24,457 bases of DNA from CAYRZL01 sp964428795 (GTDB lineage: Bacteria > Bacillota > Clostridia > Lachnospirales > Lachnospiraceae), in contig CAYRZL010000036.1 of the NCBI GenBank assembly GCA_964428795.1, positions 1 through 24,457 on the forward strand. The letters are read 5' to 3'. Of this stretch, positions 1 to 7,552 are shown in pieces (within the stretch, counting starts at the first letter, position 1; each line of letters begins with the position of its first letter). The notes under the pieces were generated by a model. That model saw only the letters and a program-made list of their open reading frames with translations. It searched no databases and had not been told where the DNA came from. The translations under genes were made by a program, and so were the position numbers.

Positions 1-2
1 TT

Positions 3-947
3 TTAAGTAAAATACACCAGACTGTCCTGCGGCTCCTCTGCCGGCTTCACCTCCAGCGCATACAATACGGGACCCTTTCCCCGGTATTCTTTCGCAAACT
101 CCACACGGACTTCTGAGGTGATCCAAACCCATGATTTATGAGGCACAGAAGCTGCCTGGTCATACTTACACTTAAAGCCGATAAAGGTAATATCATCCTC
201 GCAGCAGGTCATGGCAAAACGTCCCGGAATCATCAGCGGCTTTTTGCCAAATTTATCCGGACGGTAGACCAGCGCAAGATAACGCACTTTCTTACCCTCA
301 TATTTTTTCGGATTATCCTGACAATCCAGATACCAGATACCATAATCGTCATCCGAAATCTCAATGATATCGCTGTTTATGTCAAAGGGCAGTTCCTCAT
401 CATCGTTCTGATCGATGGTACCGTCCTCTCTCTCATAGACGATCTGAGCCTTACGGTTTACCGCTTTCACACTCCGGCGGAACATTCCCTTTGGTGTGTT
501 TTCATTACATCGGTTAAAAATAACCACATCCGTGTTGAATACCTGCTCCATGACAATGGCTCTCATATTATTCAGATAGGATTCGTAAGTAGATGCGTCC
601 ATCGTCGTCAGCGCCTGTACAATCTCCCAGTTCTTCGGCAGTGTCATCTCCCAGATCGTAGATGCCTGCCACATACCGTTATACTCGATAAACACCATAT
701 CCGGCTTAAATTCATCGGCACATGCCTGTAAGTATTCCGGTGTGAAATCTTCTTCTTTTTCAATTCCAACCACCGTCATTTTGATATCTGCCAGGGCATC
801 CTCATCATACTCCACATCCCCGTCCTCACAGGCTATGATCAGACCTTTGGCGCCATATCCAAAGTCATTCTCCATCAATGTCTGGGTGATCAGAGAAGTC
901 TTGCCGCTGTCCATAAGACCGGTAAATAAATATACTGGAATATCCAT
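3..947 (-). CDS. CobW-like P-loop GTPase fused to YcgQ/TIGR03943-like C-terminal domain
   Basis: A 314-aa protein. Seen: an N-terminal P-loop, GLMDSGKTS (residues 10-18), an IEYNG segment (87-91) where COG0523 proteins have IEPSG, and FNRCNE (144-149) near the base-recognition position. The GCICC metal motif of COG0523 is absent. Residues about 195-314 do not look like a CobW C-terminus. They carry GRFAMTCCEDD (242-252), resembling the C-terminal domain of YcgQ/DUF1980 (TIGR03943) proteins, which are encoded beside YcgR-type permeases. The ATG is chosen because AGGAGGT sits 6 nt upstream and overlaps the stop codon of the preceding cobW-type gene, implying translational coupling. Inferred role: accessory protein in metal handling, possibly with a permease encoded beyond the window edge. 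The P-loop family assignment is firm; the fusion rests on motif recognition. Confidence 0.75.
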   Translation of the reverse strand: MDIPVYLFTGLMDSGKTSLITQTLMENDFGYGAKGLIIACEDGDVEYDEDALADIKMTVVGIEKEEDFTPEYLQACADEFKPDMVFIEYNGMWQASTIWEMTLPKNWEIVQALTTMDASTYESYLNNMRAIVMEQVFNTDVVIFNRCNENTPKGMFRRSVKAVNRKAQIVYEREDGTIDQNDDEELPFDINSDIIEISDDDYGIWYLDCQDNPKKYEGKKVRYLALVYRPDKFGKKPLMIPGRFAMTCCEDDITFIGFKCKYDQAASVPHKSWVWITSEVRVEFAKEYRGKGPVLYALEVKPAEEPQDSLVYFT

Positions 948-958
948 CTTTTTACCTC

Positions 959-2125
959 CTATGCGATTCCAAACAGTCTCTCCAACCCTGCCTCATCAAT
1001 TTCCGTACCAATGACGCAGAGACGTCCTGTATAATCCGGCTGTCCCTCACGCAGCTCATACTCACCCGGTACCATATCAAAATAAATCCATGTACCGTCC
1101 TGTGCCGGAACCATGCCTTTTGCACGTAAGATCACACCATAATCTTCGGTGTCACAAAGTGCTTTCAAGATATTCTCCATCTCATCCTTCGTATATTTTT
1201 TCGGAGTTTCCTTTCCCCAGCTTGTAAATACTTCATCCGCATGGTGGTCATGGTCATGGTGATCATGGTCATGACAGCCGCAGTCACAGTCCGGGCCGTG
1301 ATCATGATGATCATGGTCGTGATGATCGTGCTCATGCTCGTGATGATCGTGCTCATGCTCGTGATGATCGTGCTCATGCTCATGATGATCGTGCTCATGC
1401 TCATGATGGTTGTGCTCATGCTCATGATGGTCGTGCTCATGCTCATGATGGTCGTGCTCATGCTCATGATGATGATCGTGCTCGTGATGATGGGCAATCG
1501 CCTCCTGCATCAGCTCCGCTTCCAGTGAATTTTGCTGTTCTAATACAGCCAGAATCTGCTCTGCGCTGAGTTCATCCCAGGGCGTCGTGATAATCGCAGC
1601 CTTTGTATTCAGCTCCTGAATATCTTTCACACATTTCTCCAGCTTTTCCGGTGTTACACTCTGTGTCCGGCTCAGCACGATCGTTGTAGCATGTTCGATC
1701 TGATTGTTGAAAAACTCTCCAAATGCACGCATCTGTTTGGATGCCTTTGCCGCATTTGCCACAGTTACCAGTGCGTTCACTTTCACGTCATGGGTATCCT
1801 CCATTTTCTTTACGGATACCATAACATCAGACAATTTTCCTACTCCTGACGGTTCGATAATGATGCGGTCCGGATGGTATGTCTCAATCACTTCTTTCAG
1901 GCTTCTGCTGAAATCACCTACCAGAGAACAGCAGATGCATCCGGAATTGAGTTCCTTCACCTCAATACCTGCGTCCTTCATAAAACCACCGTCAATACCT
2001 ACTTCACCATATTCATTCTCAACCAGTACGACTTTTTCATCTTTAAACACTTCTTCCAGCATCTTTTTGATCAAAGTTGTTTTTCCTGCTCCTAAAAATC
2101 CGGAGATAATATCTATTTTTGTCAT
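959..2125 (-). CDS. COG0523/CobW-family GTP-binding metallochaperone with His-rich region
   Basis: A 388-aa cytoplasmic GTPase of the COG0523 (CobW/ZNG1/YciC-like) group, which delivers metal, often zinc, to client proteins. Seen: Walker A GFLGAGKT (9-16), ENEYGEVGID (37-46), the metal-binding GCICC (62-66), EPSGV (91-95), and LSRTQ (151-155) at the guanine-recognition region. A His/Asp/Glu-rich stretch (about 212-296), built from heptads of the type HHEHEHD and containing C280, C282 and C284, precedes a CobW C-terminal domain (about 315-388). The start has an AGGAGGAGT ribosome-binding site. A sigma-A promoter lies upstream (2169-2197), and the gene is the first of a two-gene unit with the P-loop fusion gene. 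Zinc is the likeliest metal from family knowledge; nickel or cobalt cannot be excluded. Confidence 0.9.
   Translation of the reverse strand: MTKIDIISGFLGAGKTTLIKKMLEEVFKDEKVVLVENEYGEVGIDGGFMKDAGIEVKELNSGCICCSLVGDFSRSLKEVIETYHPDRIIIEPSGVGKLSDVMVSVKKMEDTHDVKVNALVTVANAAKASKQMRAFGEFFNNQIEHATTIVLSRTQSVTPEKLEKCVKDIQELNTKAAIITTPWDELSAEQILAVLEQQNSLEAELMQEAIAHHHEHDHHHEHEHDHHEHEHDHHEHEHNHHEHEHDHHEHEHDHHEHEHDHHEHEHDHHDHDHHDHGPDCDCGCHDHDHHDHDHHADEVFTSWGKETPKKYTKDEMENILKALCDTEDYGVILRAKGMVPAQDGTWIYFDMVPGEYELREGQPDYTGRLCVIGTEIDEAGLERLFGIA
1321..1467. repeat. 21-bp tandem repeat coding the His-rich heptads
   Basis: About seven consecutive 21-bp units start at 1321, 1342, 1363, 1384, 1405, 1426 and 1447. They differ at single positions (gatgatcgt versus gatggtcgt or gatggttgt) and encode HHEHEHD or HHEHEHN on the minus strand. 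The unit is a multiple of three, so copy-number change would keep the frame while altering metal-binding capacity. Degenerate Asp/His-rich sequence continues on both sides. Confidence 0.95.
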
Positions 2126-2168
2126 ATGATCACTCCTCCTGTTTCTTTCTTATTAAAATTTAAATATA

Positions 2169-2197
2169 ATGATAAATCCCGCATTTTGAAATGTCAA
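2169..2197 (-). promoter_or_regulatory. Sigma-A promoter of the CobW gene pair
   Basis: On the minus strand, -35 TTGACA (2192-2197) and -10 TATCAT (2169-2174) are separated by exactly 17 bp, followed by an AT-rich stretch and the AGGAGGAGT ribosome-binding site. The -35 box overlaps the stop codon of the upstream DUF2156 gene. I saw no clear Zur-type operator, though the AT-rich sequence just downstream is partly symmetric. Confidence 0.75.
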
Positions 2198-3093
2198 GAT
2201 TTAGCCCTGATCACACCTTTTTTTATCAAAAACACCGGATGGTAGGATTCTTTTGCCCTCTTTAAACCTTCCGATCCTGCCGCATCCTCCCGATTCAGAT
2301 ATCTGTAACCCGCCGCTTCATGCAGTGCAAACTGCTGATTGATCACAGCATAAGCACCGAGCACATCCGCAAAGGCTTTTTCAAAATGCACCACATACAT
2401 ATCCTGTCCCATCGGCTCACCCAGACAAAATGCCACTACTCTTCCTTCTGCCCGTATCAATCCGCCATGCAGATGCAGCTCTTTCATCAGGCGCAGTGCA
2501 TTCATGGTAGCGCACATCTCCACACGTTTCTCCTCGTGATCGTCACACTCATTTTCTTTCCGCCACGCCAGAGCCATCTGAAAGCACTCTTCAATGTTTT
2601 CTTCTCCGATGGTCTCATATCTCCAGTCGGGATAGGTCTTCCAAAACCTGTTCACATGATTTTTTTTGCCATGATATTTTTTCCCGGAAAGAGCGATCAG
2701 CTTATCCGTCTCATATACATAGTCAGAATAATCTTCATTATAAGTAACGGTATATTCTCCCGGAAACCATTCTTCCATCCAGACAAAATCCTGTTCCTGA
2801 GCCAGAAACATGTGAAGCGCTTTTCCCTTCTCCCGCGCTTCTTCTCTCAGACGCTCCACAGCATGTCTCACCGCTTCCTTCTCCCCGATTGGAAAGGAGT
2901 ATTCCGGTTTTAATGACTGTTCCGGATGAAACACCAGTGCATCTTCTATCACAGCAAATGTCGTGGGATACTGACGTTTCCACAGATATACATTGGCAAA
3001 TGTCAGATCACATCCGCGCAGGGGCTTCTTTTGCAGATAATACTCAATCGTTTCCCGATGCTTTAATTCTATTTTTTTAAATTCAATACCCAT
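2194..3093 (-). CDS. DUF2156 family protein (GNAT-fold, LPG-synthase C-terminal-like)
   Basis: A 299-aa soluble protein with no signal peptide or membrane segment. It matches the DUF2156 family as I recognise it: an N-terminal LTFANVYLWK-type segment (about 30-39), a basic KKYHGKKNHVNRF segment (about 138-150), a central GGLIRAEGRVVAFCLGE strand pair, and a C-terminal YRYLNREDAAGSEGLKRAK segment. DUF2156 is related to the C-terminal domain of phosphatidylglycerol lysyltransferase (MprF), which transfers aminoacyl groups from tRNA. This copy lacks the membrane flippase part, so its substrate is unknown. The ATG is preceded by AGAGGA. The gene lies 57 bp downstream of the ABC exporter in the same direction, so they are probably cotranscribed. 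Confidence 0.8.
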   Translation of the reverse strand: MGIEFKKIELKHRETIEYYLQKKPLRGCDLTFANVYLWKRQYPTTFAVIEDALVFHPEQSLKPEYSFPIGEKEAVRHAVERLREEAREKGKALHMFLAQEQDFVWMEEWFPGEYTVTYNEDYSDYVYETDKLIALSGKKYHGKKNHVNRFWKTYPDWRYETIGEENIEECFQMALAWRKENECDDHEEKRVEMCATMNALRLMKELHLHGGLIRAEGRVVAFCLGEPMGQDMYVVHFEKAFADVLGAYAVINQQFALHEAAGYRYLNREDAAGSEGLKRAKESYHPVFLIKKGVIRAKS

Positions 3094-3150
3094 AAAATCC
3101 TCTTCTATGCAGTTTCTCTTTTGTTTTCAAATATATTGTAATCCGCACTT

Positions 3151-4881
3151 CTATCCGCTCACATGGTAAAGACCGGCATAGATTCCATTCTTTTCGATCA
3201 GCTCCTCATGCGTACCGGATTCTGCGATCCCCTGCTCTGTGAGCACTAAGATCCGCTCTGCATTCCGAATGGTGGAAAGTCTGTGTGCTATTACAATCGT
3301 CGTACGATTTTTTGCAAGCTTTTCAAGGGAATCCTGCACCACTTTCTCACTCTCATTATCCAATGCGGATGTAGCCTCATCAAAAATAAGTATAGGCGGA
3401 TTTTTCAGAAATACACGGGCAATGGACAGTCTCTGTTTCTGCCCACCGGATAATTTCACACCGCGTTGACCGATATCCGTATCATAGCCATCCGGAAAGC
3501 TCATAATGAAGTCATGGGCATTTGCATTTTTTGCCGCCTCAATAACCTCTTTCCTTGTGGCATCCGGTTTTCCATAACGGATATTCTCAAAAATGGTACC
3601 TACAAATAAATAAACATCCTGCTGCACAATACCGATTTGCTCTCTTAAGCTTTCCTGTGTCACATCCCGCACGTCTACACCGTCAATGCACAGGGAACCG
3701 CTTGTCACATCATAAAATCTTGGAATCAGATTGCAAAGTGTGGATTTCCCGGCGCCCGAGGAACCGACCAGCGCCACATATGCACCTGCCGGAATGTCCA
3801 GCGTCGTATGCTCCAGTACCGGATCATTGGAATTTTCATATCGAAACGATACGTCATGAAAAGATATATCGCCCTTTACATCCCTGATTTCCACCGCATC
3901 TGGCTTGTCCTGAATTTCCGGAGCGATATTAATAATTTCCATAAACCGCTCAAATCCGGAATATCCATTCTGGAACTGCTCGGTAAAATCAATCAGCGTT
4001 TTCACCGGTTCCGTAAAAACATTGATGTAGAGCAAAAATGCGACAAGATCTGTGATCTTCGCAGTCCCCCGCGTGATCATGACGCCTCCTGCCACAATGA
4101 CAAGCACTGTGATGGCTGTGGTAAAGGCAGTCAGCCCGGCATGATAACCGCCCATATATTTATAGCTGTTTTTCTTTGCGTTTAAAAATCCATTATTTCC
4201 AACCTTAAATTTATCCCGCTCCACATGCTCGTTAGCGAAGGATTTTACCACGCGGATTCCCGACAGGTTGTCCTCGATCTGTCCGTTAATATCACCGATT
4301 TTAATTCGATTCTGCTTGAATGCATACTTCATTTTTTTATTGAAAAAATACGCATATATGACCATAACGGGGATCAGGATAAAGGCTGCCAGTGTGAGCC
4401 TCGGGCTGATATTTACCATAATGATCAATGCACCGAAAATTTTGATAATGGAAATCACTATATTTTCCGGTCCATGATGAAGCAGTTCTGTAATATCAAA
4501 CAGATCAGATGTAATGCGGGACATAAGCTGTCCCACTTTCTGATTATCATAGAAAGAAAAAGGAAGCTTCTGATAATGGGCAAAAATCTCCGCACGCATA
4601 TCATATTCGATCTTTGCGCCCATCACATGACCATAATTTGAAATAAAATAATTGCAATACGCCTGTATGAGAATCAGAATCAGCATGAAAATTCCAAGCA
4701 TCAAAATCTTATGAAATGCCTGGCTCATATCCTCATAGACTACGGTAGACGTGATATAACGCACGATCAGCGGAATGACCAGCGTTACTCCCGCCGCCAC
4801 CAATGCGAAAAACATGTCTGCGAAAAAAATACCTTTATAATTTTTGTAATAAGAAAGCATTTTCTTCAAATTCGCTCTCAC
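3151..4881 (-). CDS. ABC transporter, fused permease/ATPase (type IV exporter half-transporter)
   Basis: A 576-aa membrane protein, expected to homodimerise and export a lipid, drug or peptide using ATP. The N-terminal transmembrane domain (about 1-310) has six hydrophobic segments. The ATPase domain has Walker A GSSGAGKST (373-381), a Q-loop IVQQDVYLF, signature LSGGQKQR (477-484), Walker B ILIFDEATSALD (497-508) and an H-loop AHRLST. All catalytic residues are present. Start choice: an in-frame ATG at 4897-4899 lies inside the ribosome-binding site itself (GGGGAGG). The GTG at 4879-4881, 5-6 nt downstream of that site, is the better start and removes six residues. No partner half-transporter is adjacent. 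The substrate cannot be read from sequence. Confidence 0.9.
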   Translation of the reverse strand: MRANLKKMLSYYKNYKGIFFADMFFALVAAGVTLVIPLIVRYITSTVVYEDMSQAFHKILMLGIFMLILILIQAYCNYFISNYGHVMGAKIEYDMRAEIFAHYQKLPFSFYDNQKVGQLMSRITSDLFDITELLHHGPENIVISIIKIFGALIIMVNISPRLTLAAFILIPVMVIYAYFFNKKMKYAFKQNRIKIGDINGQIEDNLSGIRVVKSFANEHVERDKFKVGNNGFLNAKKNSYKYMGGYHAGLTAFTTAITVLVIVAGGVMITRGTAKITDLVAFLLYINVFTEPVKTLIDFTEQFQNGYSGFERFMEIINIAPEIQDKPDAVEIRDVKGDISFHDVSFRYENSNDPVLEHTTLDIPAGAYVALVGSSGAGKSTLCNLIPRFYDVTSGSLCIDGVDVRDVTQESLREQIGIVQQDVYLFVGTIFENIRYGKPDATRKEVIEAAKNANAHDFIMSFPDGYDTDIGQRGVKLSGGQKQRLSIARVFLKNPPILIFDEATSALDNESEKVVQDSLEKLAKNRTTIVIAHRLSTIRNAERILVLTEQGIAESGTHEELIEKNGIYAGLYHVSG

Positions 4882-4910
4882 AATATACCTCCCCTTCATG
4901 TACTAGCCCG

Positions 4911-4944
4911 AAAAAAAACGGGGAAGTGTCTGCAACACTTCCCC
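4911..4944 (-). terminator. Rho-independent terminator of groESL
   Basis: Read on the minus strand, a 10-bp perfect stem (4920-4929 with 4935-4944; GGGGAAGTGT paired with ACACTTCCCC) and a 5-nt loop are followed by eight U residues (4911-4918). It lies about 10 bp after the groEL stop codon and about 30 bp before the ABC exporter start. Confidence 0.95.
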
Positions 4945-4954
4945 CGGTAATGAA

Positions 4955-6580
4955 TTACATCATTCCCATTCCGCCTGCGCCGCCTGCCGGCATTGGAGGC
5001 ATTGGCTCTTTGATATCAGCTACGACTGACTCAGTAGTCAACAGAGTAGAAGCCACACTGGTTGCATTCTGCAAAGCGCTTCTTGTAACTTTTGCAGGAT
5101 CCAGAATACCAGCTTCAACCATATCCACATACTCTTCTTTTGCTGCATCAAAACCAACACCCGGCTCGGATTCTCTTACCTTGTTGATGATAACAGCTCC
5201 TTCCAGACCTGCATTTGCTGCAATGTAGAACAATGGAGATTCCAGTGCTTTCAGGATTACGTTTGCACCTGTTTTCTCATCGCCTTCCAATGTCTCTGCC
5301 AGTTTTGCAACCTCCTTGGAAGCATGGATATAAGCGGAACCGCCTCCTGCAATGATACCTTCTTCCACTGCCGCTTTTGTTGCAGCCAGAGCATCTTCCA
5401 TACGCAGCTTGCTTTCTTTCATCTCTGCTTCGGTAGCAGCTCCTACACGGATTACAGCTACGCCGCCAGCCAGTTTTGCAAGTCTCTCCTGCAATTTTTC
5501 TCTGTCAAAATCAGATGTTGTTGTCTCGATCTCTGCACGAATCTGGTTGATGCGGGCATTGATCTCAGCTTTATCACCATAACCGTCTACGATAACCGTT
5601 GTCTCTTTCTGTACTTTTACAGATTTTGCATGACCGAGCATACTCATATCTGCCTCTTTCAGCTCAAGACCAAGCTCCTCGGAGATTACCTGACCGCCTG
5701 TCAGAATTGCGATATCCTGCAGCATTGCTTTTCTTCTGTCACCATATCCCGGTGCTTTTACGCCGACTACGGTAAAGGTTCCGCGCAGTTTGTTTACGAT
5801 CAGCGTGGTCAGCGCCTCACCCTCGATATCCTCTGCAATTATCAGCAGTTTCTTTCCTGCCTGAACGATCTGCTCCAGTAACGGAAGTATTTCCTGAATA
5901 CTGCTGATCTTCTTATCCGTGATCAGGATGTATGCATCATCCAAAACCGCTTCCATTTTATCCATATCAGTGGACATATAAGCAGAAATGTAACCGCGGT
6001 CAAACTGCATACCTTCTACCAGATCAAGCTCGGTCTGCATGGTCTTGGACTCCTCAATGGTGATTACACCGTCGTTGCTTACTTTTTCCATTGCATCTGC
6101 AACCATCCCGCCTATAAATTCATCGCCTGCGGAAATCGATGCTACCTTCGCGATATGGTTTTTACCGTCTACCTTCTGGCTCATTGCAGCGATAGCTTCT
6201 ACAGCAGTGTCCGTTGCCTTTTTCATACCGCGTCTCATAACGATCGGATTTGCGCCTGCCGCCAGGTTTTTCATACCTTCCTTGATCATAGCCTGTGCGA
6301 GAACCGTAGCTGTAGTCGTTCCGTCACCAGCCACATCATTTGTCTTTGTAGCTGCTTCTTTTACAAGCTGTGCACCCATATTCTCGAATGCGTCTTCCAG
6401 CTCGATTTCTTTTGCAATGGTAACACCGTCATTTGTGATCAGCGGTGTACCAAAGGATTTATCCAGTACAACGTTTCTTCCTTTTGGTCCAAGTGTTACT
6501 CTCACTGTATCTGCCAATTTGTCAACGCCTGTCTCCAGTGCGGCTCTGGCTTCTGATCCGTATTTCAATTCTTTTGCCAT
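4955..6580 (-). CDS. groEL: Chaperonin GroEL (Hsp60)
   Basis: A 541-aa protein, the usual family length, ending in the flexible GGAGGMGMM tail typical of GroEL. It forms the double heptameric ring that encloses and folds nonnative proteins with ATP and GroES. Seen: the N-terminal KELKYGSEAR segment, the nucleotide-binding TLGPKGRNV and VAGDGTTTATVLAQ motifs, the apical-domain segments, and the late GIIAGGGSAYIHA segment. The ATG follows a GGAGG ribosome-binding site and lies 69 bp downstream of groES in the same operon. Expression is expected to follow the CIRCE element upstream of groES. Nothing anomalous was seen. Confidence 0.99.
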   Translation of the reverse strand: MAKELKYGSEARAALETGVDKLADTVRVTLGPKGRNVVLDKSFGTPLITNDGVTIAKEIELEDAFENMGAQLVKEAATKTNDVAGDGTTTATVLAQAMIKEGMKNLAAGANPIVMRRGMKKATDTAVEAIAAMSQKVDGKNHIAKVASISAGDEFIGGMVADAMEKVSNDGVITIEESKTMQTELDLVEGMQFDRGYISAYMSTDMDKMEAVLDDAYILITDKKISSIQEILPLLEQIVQAGKKLLIIAEDIEGEALTTLIVNKLRGTFTVVGVKAPGYGDRRKAMLQDIAILTGGQVISEELGLELKEADMSMLGHAKSVKVQKETTVIVDGYGDKAEINARINQIRAEIETTTSDFDREKLQERLAKLAGGVAVIRVGAATEAEMKESKLRMEDALAATKAAVEEGIIAGGGSAYIHASKEVAKLAETLEGDEKTGANVILKALESPLFYIAANAGLEGAVIINKVRESEPGVGFDAAKEEYVDMVEAGILDPAKVTRSALQNATSVASTLLTTESVVADIKEPMPPMPAGGAGGMGMM

Positions 6581-6649
6581 AATGCTTTCCTCCTGATTTC
6601 AAAACTTTTTCCAAACATTTCAATATCGTTTATTTGCATTTGTTTACAA

Positions 6650-6934
6650 TTACTCAACGATTGCAAGAATGTCATTCTGTTTTACGATAATGTATTCTTC
6701 TCCATCCAGCTTTACTTCATTTCCCGCATATTTGGAATAAATAACCATATCTCCTGCTTTGACCTGCATGGTCACTTCTTTTCCATCAATCATACCGCCG
6801 GGACCTACAGCAATTACTTCTGCGGTCTGTGGTTTTTCCTGGGATTTGCTTGCCAGAATAATGCCGGATTTTGTGGTTTCCTCCGCTTCACACTGTTTCA
6901 ATACAACTCTGTCGCCTAAAGGTACTAACTTCAT
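6650..6934 (-). CDS. groES: Co-chaperonin GroES (Hsp10)
   Basis: A 94-aa protein starting MKLVPLGDRVVLK, the canonical GroES N-terminus. It has the mobile-loop region (about residues 16-32, EETTKSGIILAS) and the C-terminal YIIVKQNDILAIVE strand. It caps the GroEL ring as a heptameric lid. A longer open frame begins at 6973. The ATG at 6932-6934 is chosen because AAGGAGGA lies directly upstream (6941-6948) and the family begins there. It is the first gene of the groES-groEL operon, behind a promoter and CIRCE. Confidence 0.98.
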   Translation of the reverse strand: MKLVPLGDRVVLKQCEAEETTKSGIILASKSQEKPQTAEVIAVGPGGMIDGKEVTMQVKAGDMVIYSKYAGNEVKLDGEEYIIVKQNDILAIVE

Positions 6935-6999
6935 TAGAATTCCTCCTTCTATTTCCTGTTTTTTTCGAAACAACTATTCGATATTGTCTTTTGTTTTTG

Positions 7000-7026
7000 T
7001 TAGCACTCATTTGTTTTGAGTGCTAA
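7000..7026. promoter_or_regulatory. CIRCE operator (HrcA binding site)
   Basis: A perfect match to the CIRCE consensus: TTAGCACTC (7000-7008), a 9-bp spacer, and GAGTGCTAA (7018-7026). It lies between the groESL -10 box and the groES start, covering the expected transcription start. HrcA repressor should bind here and release on heat stress. No hrcA gene is in the window. Confidence 0.98.
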
Positions 7027-7037
7027 CCGTTAGGCTT

Positions 7038-7066
7038 ATCATAGATACTTTCCCCAGTTTGTGCAA
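7038..7066 (-). promoter_or_regulatory. Sigma-A promoter of groESL
   Basis: On the minus strand, -35 TTGCAC (7061-7066), a 17-bp spacer, and -10 TATGAT (7038-7043). The CIRCE element begins 11 bp downstream of the -10 box, the classic arrangement for HrcA control. Confidence 0.88.
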
Positions 7067-7218
7067 CTGTTTATAATTCTGTATTTTTCCACTTTTTAAC
7101 TATTTTACTCATTTTTTCTAAATAATACTCGTTTTTCCTCATTTTTTTATTTTCTTTTCCTTTTTACAATATAAATTCTGTGCTTCCATTTCCCAATATA
7201 ACCAAACACAAATTTGTA

Positions 7219-7247
7219 TTGCAGTTTGCACTTTTTTCCATTATACT
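7219..7247 (+). promoter_or_regulatory. Sigma-A promoter for the Cys4 miniprotein / LtaS-like gene unit
   Basis: -35 TTGCAG (7219-7224), a 17-bp spacer, and -10 TATACT (7242-7247), about 70 bp before the first start codon. The interval 7067-7218 between this and the divergent groESL promoter is AT-rich and shows no gene. Confidence 0.75.
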
Positions 7248-7315
7248 ATGATATATGTAACATAACAGATTTTACTGTTTTTATGCAGGCAAATTATCAG
7301 GGAACGGAACGTACT

Positions 7316-7492
7316 ATGAACGCAAATTGTGATTATTGCAATAATTATATATATGATGAGACTGATGATTACTATTACTGTGATGTAAACCTGGATGAAG
7401 ATGAAATGTATCGGTTCCTTACAGGAAGCTTTCAGAACTGTTCGTATTTTCAAATGGAGGACGAATATAAAATCGTCCGAAAGCAAATGTAG
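7316..7492 (+). CDS. Small Cys4 acidic protein, DUF6472-like
   Basis: A 58-aa protein. The open frame extends upstream to 7214, but the conserved-looking part begins MNANCDYC. The ATG at 7316 has only a weak AGGGA-type ribosome-binding site, and an ATG at 7283 is an alternative start. Four cysteines (C5, C8, C22, C42) in a CxxC...C...C pattern, with many Asp, Glu and Tyr residues and a VRKQM C-terminus, suggest a small metal-binding (probably zinc) fold. I recognise this as the DUF6472 type of short protein common in Lachnospiraceae. Its function is unknown. It lies 60 bp upstream of the LtaS-like gene on the same strand behind a shared promoter, so cotranscription is likely. Confidence 0.75.
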   Translation: MNANCDYCNNYIYDETDDYYYCDVNLDEDEMYRFLTGSFQNCSYFQMEDEYKIVRKQM

Positions 7493-7552
7493 GAGCATGT
7501 ATCATCTGATAAAATCAAAAAAATTCACAAAAGAGAAAGTGAGGAGATTGCT

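Noticed and set aside
1321..1467. CRISPR-like array
   Set aside because: Direct 21-bp units without spacers, in frame inside a CobW gene; not a CRISPR.
1165..1528. Met/Ile/Val-rich open frames across the His-rich repeat
   Set aside because: Low-complexity readings of the 21-bp repeat in other frames; no start context.
2126..2175. Zur or similar metal operator before the CobW pair
   Set aside because: The AT-rich sequence is only partly symmetric and does not match a Zur box well enough to call.
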